From the NCBI GenBank assembly GCA_030744435.1, contig JASLQO010000015.1:1-64000 (forward strand): 64,000 nucleotides of DNA. Reading direction: 5' to 3'. Below, piece by piece: positions 33,966 to 43,701 of the stretch. Origin of the DNA: JASLQO01 sp002327525 (GTDB lineage: Bacteria > Pseudomonadota > Gammaproteobacteria > Pseudomonadales > Azotimanducaceae). Within the stretch, counting starts at the first letter, position 1, and each line of letters begins with the position of its first letter. A program made the translations under genes and the position numbers. The notes beneath the pieces were generated by a model that was given only the letters and a program-made list of their open reading frames with translations, had not been told where the DNA came from and searched no databases.

Positions 33966-36900
33966 CCCTGAACCGCCCGCGCGGGCTCTGCGGGCGCCAG
34001 TTTCGCGAGCAGCTTATCTGCAAAGCGCAACCGTTGTTCGAAATCGGTTAGTTCACGGGTGACGCGCAGCACGTTGCCGCCATCCATACGATAGGTCGCG
34101 GGTTCGCTCTGTACCAGACGCACGAGCGCGAAGAGGTCGACGCTGGTGTCAGGGGAGAATTCAAAGCGCCCGCCGTGCTCGCCGAGATCGATACGACGAA
34201 TGCCCTGCGCTTCTGAACTCAGCTTGAGCTCGGTGGTGCGAAACAGGTGCTTTACGGGCTCCGGCAGAAGACCGAAGCGGTCGATCATCTCGACGCGCAA
34301 CTCGTCGAGATCAGTGCTGCCGGCTGCATTGGCAATGCGTTTGTACATGATGAGTCGTGAGTGTACGTCAGGAAGATAGTCCGACGGAATGATCGTAGCG
34401 GCGTGCAGGTTGACCTCCTGGCTGACGGGCTCAAGCGGCTCGTCTGCACTGGGCGTGCCACCCGCGCGAATGGTTTTGACAGCTCGGTTGAGCAGGTCCA
34501 TGTACAGGGAGAAGCCAACCGACTCGATCTGCCCCGATTGTTCGTCACCCAGTAATTCGCCGGCGCCGCGTATCTCCATGTCGTGCGTGGCGAGGGTAAA
34601 GCCCACACCGAGCTCACCGGCTGCCTCGATGGCCTCCAGACGTTTCACGGCATCAGCCGTCATCGCCTTGGGATGCGGTGTCAGGAGATAGGCGTAAGCC
34701 TGATGATGCGACCGGCCGACCCGCCCGCGCAACTGGTGTAGCTGCGCGAGACCGAATTTGTCCGCGCGCTCTATGATGATCGTATTGGCATTGGGAATGT
34801 CGATACCCGTTTCGATGATGGTAGTGCATACCAGCACGTTCAACTGACGATGGTAGAAGTCGTTCATCACCGACTCGAGCGCCCGTTTGGGCATCTGTCC
34901 GTGTCCTACACCGATGCGTGCCTCCTCCACCAGATCGCGCAGCTGCGCAGCGCTTTGTTCGATGGTGCGGACTTCGTTGTGAACGTAGAACACCTGGCCG
35001 CCGCGCAATAGTTCCCGGCTGATGGCCTCGCGGATGATGTGGTTGCGCTTCTGTTGGACGAACGTCTTGATCGAAAGCCGCCGGGCAGGCGGGGTGGCGA
35101 TGATGGAGAGGTCGCGGATGTTGTTCATTGCCATGTTCAGCGTGCGCGGGATCGGCGTGGCGGTCAGAGCGAGAACGTCGACCTCCGCGCGTAGGCTGCG
35201 CAGGCGTTCTTTCTGCCGCACACCGAATCGGTGTTCCTCGTCGATGATCACGAGCCCCAGTTCCTTGAAACGAAAAGAGGGTGAGAGCAATTTGTGTGTT
35301 CCGATCAGGATGTCGATCTTCCCCGTGCTCATGCGCCGTTGAACGTCGGCCACCTGGGCATCCGAACGAAGCCTCGAGACGACTTCGATCTGCACCGGCC
35401 AGTCAGCGAAACGATCGCGAAAGGTCTCGAAGTGCTGCTGGGCGAGCAGAGTCGTGGGCACCAGCACGACCACCTGGCGTGCGTTCTGCGCGACTACGAA
35501 TGCGGCACGCATCGCGACCTCTGTCTTGCCGAATCCAACGTCACCGCAAATCAGCCGGTCGGTAGCCTGGCTGGAGGCGAGATCTCCCAGTACCACGTCG
35601 ATGGTCTGCTGCTGATCTGGGGTCACCTCGAACGGAAACTGCTCCGCGAAGTGCCGATACTCGGCCGCGTCGTTCTGAAAAGCGAAAGATTCGGTGCTGG
35701 CACGCCGTGCGTATATATCCAGTAATTCGGCCGCCACGTCGACCACGCGCTCCGCCGCGCGGCGCTTCGCTTTTTCCCACTGATCCGAGCCGAGACGGTG
35801 CAGCGGCGCCAGTGCCTCGTCGGCCCCGGAGTATCGGCTGATCAGGTGCAGAGCGGTGACGGGGACGTAGAGTCTGGCTTCCTCGGCGTACTCGAGTGTG
35901 AGAAATTCGTTCTCGTGGCCGTCGATGGATAGAGTTTGCAGACCACGGTAGCGGCCGATGCCGTGCTCGATGTGGACCACCGGAGCCCCGATGGAAAGCT
36001 CGGTCAGATTGCGGATGATCTGATCGGGATCGATGACCCGATCGGCGGATACGGTCTCGACAGCGCGCGTGCCCAGGATCTGGCTCTCGCTGATGACGAT
36101 GAATTGCGGCAGCCACAGACTCTGTGCAAGCGGCGCGGTGGTGATTCCGAGCGGCGCGGCGGACTCAAGAAAGCTCACCAGATCCGCGAATTCGGTGGGT
36201 CGCAGATCCGCACGAGCGAGAAACTCGTACAGGAGTTCGCGCCGTCCGGCCGTTTCGGCCGTGAACAGAATCGGTGTGCCGATATTGTCGTGCACGAATC
36301 GCACTAATGCCGCCGCCGGTTGCTTCAATCGCACATTGGCTTGCAGATCCGGGAGTTCTCGCGCATCGAACACGTGTTCGTGGCGTTGGTAGTCCTCGAC
36401 GATGACGCGCGGGTGGGCCGTCATCGCGGCGTTGAGTTCCTCTACGGACAGGTATAGCTGGCTGGGGTCGAGAATGGGACGTTCGATGTCGTGGCGGAGA
36501 CTCTCGTGGCGTGCGGCGATGCTCTGGGTGAACTGGGTGGCGGCTTCCTGAACACCCGCCTCCAACACGATGGTGACATTCGCTGGCAGATAGTCGAACA
36601 GGCTGGCGGTGTTTTCGAAGAAGAACGGCAGGTAGTACTCGATGCCCGCGGGCGCGAGTCCGGAGGAGACATCCTGATAGACGGAACAACGTCTGTGATC
36701 ACCCTGAAAGCTGTTGTGCCAACGATCGCGAAAACGTGCGATGGCGTCTGCTTCCAGCGGAAACTCACGCGCCGGCAACATGCGGACCTCGCTGACCTGT
36801 TCGACCGTGCGTTGGCTGTCGGGATCGAACAGACGCAGTGAGTCGATCTCGTCGTCGAACAAATCGATCCGTATCGGAAACTCTGATCCCATGGGATAGA

Positions 36901-37420
36901 TGTCGAGTAAAGACCCGCGGGCAGCATACTCGCCGCGGTTCGCAACCGTTTCCTGAGCGCGGTAACCGGCCGCTTCCAGCATGAGCCGACGCCCGTCGAT
37001 GTCGAATTTGTCGCCCACCCCCAGATCGAGGATGTGCCCGGCGACATAAGAAACGGGACACAGCCGATGCATGAGCGTGGTGACGGGTACCACGAGGATG
37101 CCGTGGTGCGTTTGCGGCACGCGCGCGAGGGCGAGCAGACGCTCTGAAATGATGTCCTGATGAGGAGAGAACGCGTCGTAGGGCAAGGTTTCCCAATCGG
37201 GGAAATGCAGGGGTTCGTCGAGATCGGCTGCAAAGAAGGACAGCTCGTCCAGAGTACTGTTCGTACGGTTGGTGCTGCGCGTCACGATCAGCGTCAGACC
37301 GTCGAAGGTGCTCGCCGCCACAGCTGTGTAATAGCCCAGGGCCGCCCCCGGCAGATGCCGCCAACCGAGTCTCTGTCCCGCGGACGGGAGTGGGACCTGT
37401 GGATGAATGGGCGCGGACAC
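33962..37420 (-). CDS. mfd: Transcription-repair coupling factor
   Basis: 1152 residues; removes RNA polymerase stalled at DNA damage and recruits UvrA. Visible parts: UvrB-like N-terminal domains, the RNA-polymerase interacting CarD-like domain (GAPVVHIEHGIGRYRGLQTL), and helicase motifs including LICGDVGFGKTEVAMRAAFV (Walker A), VIIDEEHRFG (motif II), LALTATPIPRTLNMAM and QLRGRVGRS. The TRG region ends in GAGELLGDEQSGQIESVGFSLYMDLL, and a C-terminal autoinhibitory domain follows. Full length. Its promoter faces the broken retropepsin gene across 37421-37507. Confidence 0.97.
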   Translation of the reverse strand: MSAPIHPQVPLPSAGQRLGWRHLPGAALGYYTAVAASTFDGLTLIVTRSTNRTNSTLDELSFFAADLDEPLHFPDWETLPYDAFSPHQDIISERLLALARVPQTHHGILVVPVTTLMHRLCPVSYVAGHILDLGVGDKFDIDGRRLMLEAAGYRAQETVANRGEYAARGSLLDIYPMGSEFPIRIDLFDDEIDSLRLFDPDSQRTVEQVSEVRMLPAREFPLEADAIARFRDRWHNSFQGDHRRCSVYQDVSSGLAPAGIEYYLPFFFENTASLFDYLPANVTIVLEAGVQEAATQFTQSIAARHESLRHDIERPILDPSQLYLSVEELNAAMTAHPRVIVEDYQRHEHVFDARELPDLQANVRLKQPAAALVRFVHDNIGTPILFTAETAGRRELLYEFLARADLRPTEFADLVSFLESAAPLGITTAPLAQSLWLPQFIVISESQILGTRAVETVSADRVIDPDQIIRNLTELSIGAPVVHIEHGIGRYRGLQTLSIDGHENEFLTLEYAEEARLYVPVTALHLISRYSGADEALAPLHRLGSDQWEKAKRRAAERVVDVAAELLDIYARRASTESFAFQNDAAEYRHFAEQFPFEVTPDQQQTIDVVLGDLASSQATDRLICGDVGFGKTEVAMRAAFVVAQNARQVVVLVPTTLLAQQHFETFRDRFADWPVQIEVVSRLRSDAQVADVQRRMSTGKIDILIGTHKLLSPSFRFKELGLVIIDEEHRFGVRQKERLRSLRAEVDVLALTATPIPRTLNMAMNNIRDLSIIATPPARRLSIKTFVQQKRNHIIREAISRELLRGGQVFYVHNEVRTIEQSAAQLRDLVEEARIGVGHGQMPKRALESVMNDFYHRQLNVLVCTTIIETGIDIPNANTIIIERADKFGLAQLHQLRGRVGRSHHQAYAYLLTPHPKAMTADAVKRLEAIEAAGELGVGFTLATHDMEIRGAGELLGDEQSGQIESVGFSLYMDLLNRAVKTIRAGGTPSADEPLEPVSQEVNLHAATIIPSDYLPDVHSRLIMYKRIANAAGSTDLDELRVEMIDRFGLLPEPVKHLFRTTELKLSSEAQGIRRIDLGEHGGRFEFSPDTSVDLFALVRLVQSEPATYRMDGGNVLRVTRELTDFEQRLRFADKLLAKLAPAEPARAVQG

Positions 37421-37507
37421 GTATATTCCGGTGTTGGGCGAGGGCGCGTATTCTACGTGGGTGAGAGAGCGATTCGTAGCATTTGCACGACTTCCGCGGC
37501 CCTGCCG

Positions 37508-38485
37508 ATGAGCCCTGGTTCGGCGGCGATACTGTTGTTGCTTGTCGCGGCGTTGAGTTTCGCGGTCGGGGTCTGGTATGGCGGTAATCTCGGGTTCGTG
37601 CGGCCGCAGAGTTCCAGCCCGACGGTCGAGGCTGCCGTGGCCGAGCCTAGCAAAAGCGCGCCGGCCGCAGTGCGGCCGGTGGCGCTAGTGAACGGCAGGC
37701 GCTGGTCTGCCCTCGAGGTGTAGCTCACCGAACACCGGGCCGAGCTCTCTGCGGGTGCGCGCCGCGGTGAGACGAGGGCGATGCTCGATGCACTGGAAGA
37801 GGCTGCGCCGATGCATGCACCCGCGGTTGGCCGTGTGCTCGCGCGTTACCTCGACATCGTAGTGGACGACGTTCGCGCCGTAATGTTGCTCGCCCGGGTC
37901 TGCGAAACCCGGCATCAGCGACGACGAGCGCTCGCTGTGTTGATCGACGCTGCGGAGTTCACGGGCGGTGCGGATGGTGATGTGATAGAGGAACACATAG
38001 CACGGCTGGCGGGGCGTTACGCGGAGGAGTTGCGCGAGACCGGTGCGCGAGATCGCCTCGTCTCGTTTTATGAATACATGGTGACAGTGCGAGCGCACCA
38101 GGATGCCTATCGTGTTGGCTGGATTCGCGCGCTCGGGGCTGGCGGTGGAACGCCAGGGTGCGATGATGCTCACCGAAGCGCTGGCCAACGGGCAGTTCGT
38201 GCGACTAATGATGGATACGGGTGCGAGTCATAGCGCTCTGACGACCGAGCGGCTGCGCCGGCTCTGGGTGCACGCCGTCTTCGACGCGATGTACGCGTCA
38301 TGACGGCTGGCGGTGTGGTGGACGTACCGATGTTCGAACTACGCGAACTGAGCGTGGCCGGACGCACGTTCGAGGCTTTCGAGGTGCTCGCACTCGACGA
38401 TCTCCCCGCTGGAGTAGACGGGCTGCTGGGCATGGACGTTCTCGACGGCTTCAGCTGGCCGGGTACGGGCGCCGCGCCGCGGTAG
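37508..38485 (+). pseudogene. Broken retropepsin-like aspartic protease gene
   Basis: An originally continuous gene is split by one nonsense codon and two frameshifts. Part 1 (from ATG 37508) has a transmembrane anchor (AAILLLLVAALSFAVGVWYGG) and stops at TAG 37721-37723. The same frame then continues as a helical, TPR-like region to about 38140. A shift near 38115-38150 moves the reading to LANGQFVRLMMDTGASHSAL, the active-site DTGA motif. A second shift near 38270-38290 returns to the first frame, with RVMTAGGVVDVPMFELRELS and GVDGLLGMDVLDGF, the end of the fold. The whole resembles membrane-anchored clan AA proteases. Sequencing errors could explain single shifts but hardly all three lesions. 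Confidence 0.8.
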
Positions 38486-38715
38486 TTCGGCGGTCAGACG
38501 GGTAGCGCGTAGGGACGCAACGTGCTAAAGTTCGCCCCACTTTTGGCCTAAAAAACGTAACGATCACGGGGAGTTGGAGTGCGATTGCGGGTTATGTGCG
38601 AACTTGCGACGGGCAGCTGTGTGCGTGCGATCCTGCCGATTTGCCACGACCGGTTGCACAAGGCTGCAAATAGGGTCGCAAAAAAAATCGCAGTTTAGAG
38701 TTGCAAAGAGAACAG
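38486..38715. other. Upstream region of the 2-oxoglutarate oxidoreductase operon
   Basis: 230 bases without an ORF. It contains several short TTGC/TGCGA repeats (38580-38695) and an A-run (38680-38687). The operon promoter should be here, but no convincing -35/-10 pair stands out. AAAGAGAA (38704-38711) is the ribosome binding site for the next gene. Confidence 0.4.
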
Positions 38716-40500
38716 GTGAAGCCGACCAATATCTTCGATCCCAACTACTTTCACAAAGTCGTCGACTGCCAGTGGGCCTGTCCGGCGCATACCCCGGTGC
38801 CTGAGTACATACGGCTCATTGCGCAGGAACACTACACACAAGCATACATGCTCAACTGGGATTCGAACGTCTTTCCGGGCATTCTGGGTCGTACCTGCGA
38901 CCGGCCCTGCGAGCCTGCCTGTCGGCGTGTGCGCACCGAGGAGAAGGCGGTTGCCATCTGCCGGTTGAAACGCGTGGCTGCTGATCACAAGGGCGACGTA
39001 ACTCCTTTTCTCCCGCGAGTGCCGACAGCCAAGAATGGCAAACGGGCGGCGCTGCTCGGTGCCGGCCCGGCTTCGCTAGCCGTGGCGCGTGACCTGCTGC
39101 CCTTCGGCTACGAAGTGCACATGTTCGACAAGGATCCCGCAGGCGGCGGCATGATGCGTAGTCAGATACCGGCCTTTCGTCTGCCGGAGAGCGTCCTCGA
39201 CGAGGAGGTGGATCTCATTGTCAACATGGGTGTGGACACACATTTTGGCGAGGAGATAACGAGTATGCAGGCCATGCTCGATAAAGGTTACGACGCCTAC
39301 TTCGTGGGGACGGGTGCTCCAAGGGGCCGCGACCTGGAACTGCCTGGCAGGCAGGAAGTGGACCAGCACATCTCCGTCGGCATCGACTGGCTTTCGAGTG
39401 TCGCGTTCGGACATACGACGGAAATCACCGGTAAGGTGCTCGTGATGGGCGGAGGCAACACGGCAATGGACTGCTGCCGTACTGCCAAGCGCCTCGGTGC
39501 CGAGAGCGTTGATATCGTAGTGCGTTCGGCATTCGAGGTGATGAAGGCATCTGACTGGGAAAAGGAAGATGCCATGGCCGAGGGTATCCCGATCATAAAC
39601 AACCGGCCGCCGAAGGAGTTCGTGCACGAGAACGGTAAACTCACCGGCGTGTGGTTTGAGTGTGTGAAACCCGTCAAGGGCGAGGATGGCCGGCTGCGCT
39701 ACGAACCGAGTGGCGAGCCGGATGTGTTCATGGAGTGCGACCACATACTGATGGCGATTGGTCAGGAGAACCACTGTCCGTGGATCGAGCGCGATATCGG
39801 GATCGAATTCGACAAATGGGACTGTCCGAAACTCGATGAGGACACACTACAGTCGACGCACCCGAAGGTTTTCTTCGGGGGTGATTCCGCTTTCGGGCCG
39901 GAGAACATCATCTGGGCCTCGGCCCAGGCACACAAGGCGGCGATATCCATGCACCTGTTCATGCAGGGCAGGGATCTGCGCTCGGAGCGACCGCCGGAAG
40001 GGTTGAATCTGATCAGTCAGAAGATGGGTGTGCACGAGTGGAGCTACGACAGCGAACACGATACCTCCATGCGCTTCCTGGTGCCGCACGCGGACAAGAG
40101 GGCCGCGCTCAAAGACATAAAGATGGAGGTAGAGCTCGGCTTCAACGAGGAACTGGCCGCCAAGGAAGCCCAGCGCTGTCTGAATTGCGACATGCAGACA
40201 GTTTTCACAGACCGGTTGTGTATCGAGTGTGATGCCTGCGTCGACATCTGCCCCATGGACTGTATCTCGTTCACCAGCAACGGCGAGGAACAGGAGATGC
40301 GCGTGCGCCTGACTGCGCCTGCGGCAAACGCCGAACAGGACCTGTACGTGTCCGCGGCACTCGGCACGGGCCGGGTCATGGTGAAGGACGAGGATGTGTG
40401 CCTGCATTGTGGTTTGTGCGCGGAGCGTTGCCCCACCAACGCGTGGGACATGCAGAAATCCGTGTTGCACGTGCCGCAATTGGGATCTTTCGCCGAATGA
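38716..40500 (+). CDS. GltD-like NAD(P)H:ferredoxin-type flavoprotein with two 4Fe-4S motifs
   Basis: 594 residues. The N-terminal cysteine-rich domain (CQWACPAHTPVPEYI, GRTCDRPCEPACRR) is that of glutamate synthase beta-type subunits. It is followed by an FAD Rossmann motif (LLGAGPASLAVARDLL), an NAD(P)H motif (VMGGGNTAMDCCRTAKRLGA) and C-terminal ferredoxin clusters CIECDACVDICPMDC and CLHCGLCAERCPTN. It starts the operon with korA and korB, and I infer that it passes electrons from their ferredoxin-type centre to NAD(P)+ or the reverse. A comparable third subunit is known in the NADP+-linked enzyme of Azoarcus. GTG at 38716 is chosen over TTG 38701, because AAAGAGAA is well spaced. The stop overlaps korA. 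Confidence 0.88.
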   Translation: MKPTNIFDPNYFHKVVDCQWACPAHTPVPEYIRLIAQEHYTQAYMLNWDSNVFPGILGRTCDRPCEPACRRVRTEEKAVAICRLKRVAADHKGDVTPFLPRVPTAKNGKRAALLGAGPASLAVARDLLPFGYEVHMFDKDPAGGGMMRSQIPAFRLPESVLDEEVDLIVNMGVDTHFGEEITSMQAMLDKGYDAYFVGTGAPRGRDLELPGRQEVDQHISVGIDWLSSVAFGHTTEITGKVLVMGGGNTAMDCCRTAKRLGAESVDIVVRSAFEVMKASDWEKEDAMAEGIPIINNRPPKEFVHENGKLTGVWFECVKPVKGEDGRLRYEPSGEPDVFMECDHILMAIGQENHCPWIERDIGIEFDKWDCPKLDEDTLQSTHPKVFFGGDSAFGPENIIWASAQAHKAAISMHLFMQGRDLRSERPPEGLNLISQKMGVHEWSYDSEHDTSMRFLVPHADKRAALKDIKMEVELGFNEELAAKEAQRCLNCDMQTVFTDRLCIECDACVDICPMDCISFTSNGEEQEMRVRLTAPAANAEQDLYVSAALGTGRVMVKDEDVCLHCGLCAERCPTNAWDMQKSVLHVPQLGSFAE

Positions 40501-42311
40501 CCATGTACAACGACTTCGTCATCCGCTTTGCTAACGTCAACGGCTCCGGCTCGGCAAGTGCCAATGGAATGTTCGCCAAGGCGCTGTATCGCATGGGCAT
40601 ACCGGTGGCCACGCGCAACATCTTCCCATCCAACATTCAGGGTCTGCCAACGTGGTTTGAGGTGCGTGTCAGCGAGAAGGGCTATCTGGGACGACGCGAA
40701 GGCGTCGACATCATGGTGGCGATGAACGCGGAAACGCTGGCTGACGACGTGGCGAGCATCAAGCCAGGGGGGTATCTGTTTTACGACAGCTCGAAACAGC
40801 TGACCTGGGCGTTGCGCAGGGATGACATCACCGAGATCGGCATGCCGATCTCGACGCTCCTGTTACCTGAATTCGCCGATCCAAAACAACGTGGGCTGTT
40901 CAAGAACATCGTCTATCTCGGAGCACTCTCGGCACTATTGAACATCGAGTTCGAAGTCATCACCGGCATGGTCTCCACACAGTACAAAGGCAAGGATGAC
41001 CTGATCGCCCCCAACATTCACGCACTCGAGATCGGACGTCGCTATGCACTCGATTACCTCGACGCTCCGCTGCCGATACAGGTGCGTCGTAGCGACGGTG
41101 TGGGCGATCGCATCATGGTGGATGGCAATACTGCCGCAGCGCTCGGTTCCCTCTATGGCGGGGCTACGGTGTGTGCGTGGTACCCCATCACACCCTCCAC
41201 GTCGGTGGCGGAAGCGTTCGAGAAGTATGCCAATCAGCTGCGCAAGGATGAGTCCGGCCGGCGTAAGTTCGCGGTCGTGCAGTCCGAGGACGAGTTGTCG
41301 GCCATCGGTATCGTCATCGGTGCGGCCTGGAACGGCGCGCGCTCGTTTACCGTGACCAGCGGTCCCGGCGTATCGCTAATGTCGGAGTTCCTGGGACTCG
41401 CTTACTTTGCGGAGATTCCAATGGTGCTATGGGACATTCAGCGCGCGGGACCCTCGACCGGTATGCCCACCCGCACGCAACAAGGCGATCTGTTGTCCTG
41501 CGCGTATGCATCGCACGGCGATACCAAACATCCGCTGCTGTTTCCGTCGACCCCCAGGGAATGCTTCGACTTTGGTGCTCAGTCACTCGATCTCGCGGAT
41601 CGGCTGCAGACCCCGATCATCATCCTGAGTGACCTCGAGCTTGGTATGAACGACAGTCTCTGCGATCCCTTTGCATGGGATACGAAACAGCGTTACGACC
41701 GCGGCAAGGTGCTAAACGCCGAGCAGCTGGAAGAAGCGGGGCAGTTCGGTCGCTACCTCGATGTGGATGGCGACGGTATCGGCTATCGCACATACCCGGG
41801 TACCCACCCGGAAAAGGGCGCGTTTTTCACCAGGGGTACCTCCCGGGACGAATTCGCCGCCTATACAGAGAGCCCGGACGCCTACCAGCGCAACATGGAG
41901 CGATTGGTGTACAAGTGGGAGACTGCGGCCAAGATCGTGCCCCAGGCGGTGGTGCACGATGCTGGTGAGGCCGCCGGGATTCTCTATTATGGCACGAGTG
42001 CTGCACCCATGACGGAAACACTCGACATGTTGGCGGAGGATGGCATCAGTCTAGATCGAATTCGCGTTCGCGCTTTCCCGTTCGGCGAGGAGGTCATGAC
42101 GTTTCTCGAGCGCCACGAGATCGTGTTCGTTGTGGACCAGAACCGCGACTCCCAGATGCGTACGTTGCTCGTAAACGAGCTGGAACTGGATCCTGCCGCG
42201 CTGATCCCGGGTCGCTACTACGCGGGGCTTTCCATTTCCGCAGATACGATCTACAGCCAGGTGAAAGCCTACTTCGAAGTAACCCGCCGACCGCGGATCA
42301 AGCGCGCCTGA
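40497..42311 (+). CDS. korA: 2-oxoglutarate:acceptor oxidoreductase, fused gamma-alpha subunit
   Basis: 604 residues. Residues 1 to about 190 form the gamma domain (FVIRFANVNGSGSASANGMFAKAL, MVAMNAETLADDVASIKPGG). The alpha pyrimidine-binding region follows, with YGGATVCAWYPITPSTSVAEAFEKY, FAVVQSEDELSAIGIVIGAAWNGARSFTVTSGPGVSLMSEFLGLAYFAEIPMVLWDIQRAGPSTGMPTRTQQGDL. With KorB it oxidatively decarboxylates 2-oxoglutarate (or another 2-oxoacid) to the CoA ester. The ATGA overlap with the flavoprotein and 11-base gap to korB show an operon. Substrate specificity cannot be settled by motif reading. Confidence 0.9.
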   Translation: MTMYNDFVIRFANVNGSGSASANGMFAKALYRMGIPVATRNIFPSNIQGLPTWFEVRVSEKGYLGRREGVDIMVAMNAETLADDVASIKPGGYLFYDSSKQLTWALRRDDITEIGMPISTLLLPEFADPKQRGLFKNIVYLGALSALLNIEFEVITGMVSTQYKGKDDLIAPNIHALEIGRRYALDYLDAPLPIQVRRSDGVGDRIMVDGNTAAALGSLYGGATVCAWYPITPSTSVAEAFEKYANQLRKDESGRRKFAVVQSEDELSAIGIVIGAAWNGARSFTVTSGPGVSLMSEFLGLAYFAEIPMVLWDIQRAGPSTGMPTRTQQGDLLSCAYASHGDTKHPLLFPSTPRECFDFGAQSLDLADRLQTPIIILSDLELGMNDSLCDPFAWDTKQRYDRGKVLNAEQLEEAGQFGRYLDVDGDGIGYRTYPGTHPEKGAFFTRGTSRDEFAAYTESPDAYQRNMERLVYKWETAAKIVPQAVVHDAGEAAGILYYGTSAAPMTETLDMLAEDGISLDRIRVRAFPFGEEVMTFLERHEIVFVVDQNRDSQMRTLLVNELELDPAALIPGRYYAGLSISADTIYSQVKAYFEVTRRPRIKRA

Positions 42312-42322
42312 CGGAGACGTTC

Positions 42323-43378
42323 ATGACCTTTGTCGCCAAACCGAAAGTCCACCATCCGCTGTTACCGGTCAGCGACCTTGGCCTCACGCGGCGTGACTAC
42401 GAGGGTTCGGTATCCACGTTGTGTGCCGGGTGCGGTCACGACTCGGTGAGTGCAGCCATCGTGCGGGCGTGCGCTGAGCTGAGTATTCCGCCGCACCGCT
42501 TTGCCAAGGTGTCGGGCATAGGTTGTTCGTCCAAGACACCGAGTTATTTCCTGTCCAAATCACATGGGTTCAATTCGGTGCATGGTCGTATGCCGAGCGT
42601 CGCCACGGGCGCGAACATGGCGAATCGGGATCTGTTTTGCGTAGGTGTGTCGGGGGACGGTGACAGTGCGTCCATCGGACTCGGCCAGTTTGCCCATGTG
42701 GTGCGCCGCCGCATCAATATGGTCTACATCGTGGACAACAACGGCATCTACGGTCTGACCAAGGGTCAGTTTTCCGCCACCAACGATAAGGGCTCCACCA
42801 ACAAGAAGGGGGTGCCCAACCTGCACGAACCCATCGACCTCGTCAGTATGGCGCTGCAAATCGGTGCGAGTTTCGTCGCCCGCAGCTTTTCCGGGGACAA
42901 GCGCCAGCTGGTGCCGCTGATCAAGGCGGCGCTAATGCACCGCGGCGTGTCGTTCCTGGACGTGATCTCGCCGTGTGTTGCCTTCAATAATCACAACGGA
43001 TCTACCAAGAGCTACGAGTACGTACGCGGACATGGCGGTAGTGTGGTAAACGCCGAGTTCTTCGCTCGTCACGAAGAGATCACGGCCGACTACGCGCCGG
43101 GCACGCGGGAAGATGTGCGGATGCCGGACGGTTCGACCCTTCAGCTGTACAAACTCGACGACGACTACGATGTACATGACCGGGTGGGTGCGCTCAACTA
43201 CATGCAGCGCCGCGCTCAGGAAGGCGACGTGGTCACGGGACTTCTGTACGTGGATCCGAATACCTTCGATTGTCACGAGGTGCTTGGCACGGTCGATACG
43301 CCGCTCAACGAGCTAAATGAGACTGATCTGTGTCCGGGGAGCGCGGCGCTGGCGGAGCTGAACGAGAGCTTTCGGTAG
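42323..43378 (+). CDS. korB: 2-oxoglutarate:acceptor oxidoreductase, beta subunit
   Basis: 351 residues. LCAGCGHDSVSAAIVRA carries the first two Fe-S cysteines, KVSGIGCSSKTPSYF another. The thiamine diphosphate motif is VSGDGDSASIGLGQFAHVVRRRINMVYIVDNNGIYGLTKGQFS (GDG...N). DVISPCVAFNNH gives the last cysteine. The C-terminal stretch is somewhat longer than in small KorB proteins. Last gene of the three-gene operon; 323 non-coding bases follow. Confidence 0.92.
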   Translation: MTFVAKPKVHHPLLPVSDLGLTRRDYEGSVSTLCAGCGHDSVSAAIVRACAELSIPPHRFAKVSGIGCSSKTPSYFLSKSHGFNSVHGRMPSVATGANMANRDLFCVGVSGDGDSASIGLGQFAHVVRRRINMVYIVDNNGIYGLTKGQFSATNDKGSTNKKGVPNLHEPIDLVSMALQIGASFVARSFSGDKRQLVPLIKAALMHRGVSFLDVISPCVAFNNHNGSTKSYEYVRGHGGSVVNAEFFARHEEITADYAPGTREDVRMPDGSTLQLYKLDDDYDVHDRVGALNYMQRRAQEGDVVTGLLYVDPNTFDCHEVLGTVDTPLNELNETDLCPGSAALAELNESFR

Positions 43379-43701
43379 GCTGTTTTGTTGTCGTCTACGT
43401 CGGATGCGTCGGATCTAACGTGGTCGAGATTTGGGGAACCGGCGGGGTTGGATGTCGCGCGAGGGGAGGCTTCACGAGGGTTGGTGATGTGGGGGTTTCG
43501 AAGCCATTGTGCCGGGTCAGGGTGCAGGGAGTTGGCCGGCTTTGCGAAACTTGAACGCGGTTCGCGTTTTTTTCTTCGCTCGTATACATTTATTTCCCGG
43601 ATATGTGCGCTAAAACCGGGCAAATATGCGGCAAATCGCGTTTGACCTCTATATAATCCGCGCCGTTTTCACACCCCCCCTCAAAGGAAAGAGGAGCTAA
43701 C
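43379..43701. other. Intergenic region korB-gap
   Basis: 323 bases without a supported gene; short frames are open but carry no recognisable protein. The right part is AT-richer and holds the gap promoter region (43652-43657) and the ribosome binding site GAGGAG (43691-43696). No clear terminator hairpin follows korB. Confidence 0.5.
43652..43657 (+). promoter_or_regulatory. Likely -10 element of gap
   Basis: TATAAT followed by a GC-rich discriminator (CCGCGCCG), 45 bases before the gap start. The -35 region is poor (GCGGCA at 43628-43633). The same TATAATCCGCGC string occurs in front of the nqr operon. Confidence 0.5.

Noticed and set aside
33289..34062. 257-codon Ser-rich plus-strand ORF
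   Set aside because: Mirror image of the acidic linker of csiV and the end of mfd; composition alone explains the Ser runs.
37721..37723. In-frame TAG considered as a recoded codon (pyrrolysine-like)
   Set aside because: The same gene has two frameshifts further on, so decay is the simpler explanation; nothing else suggests amber recoding.
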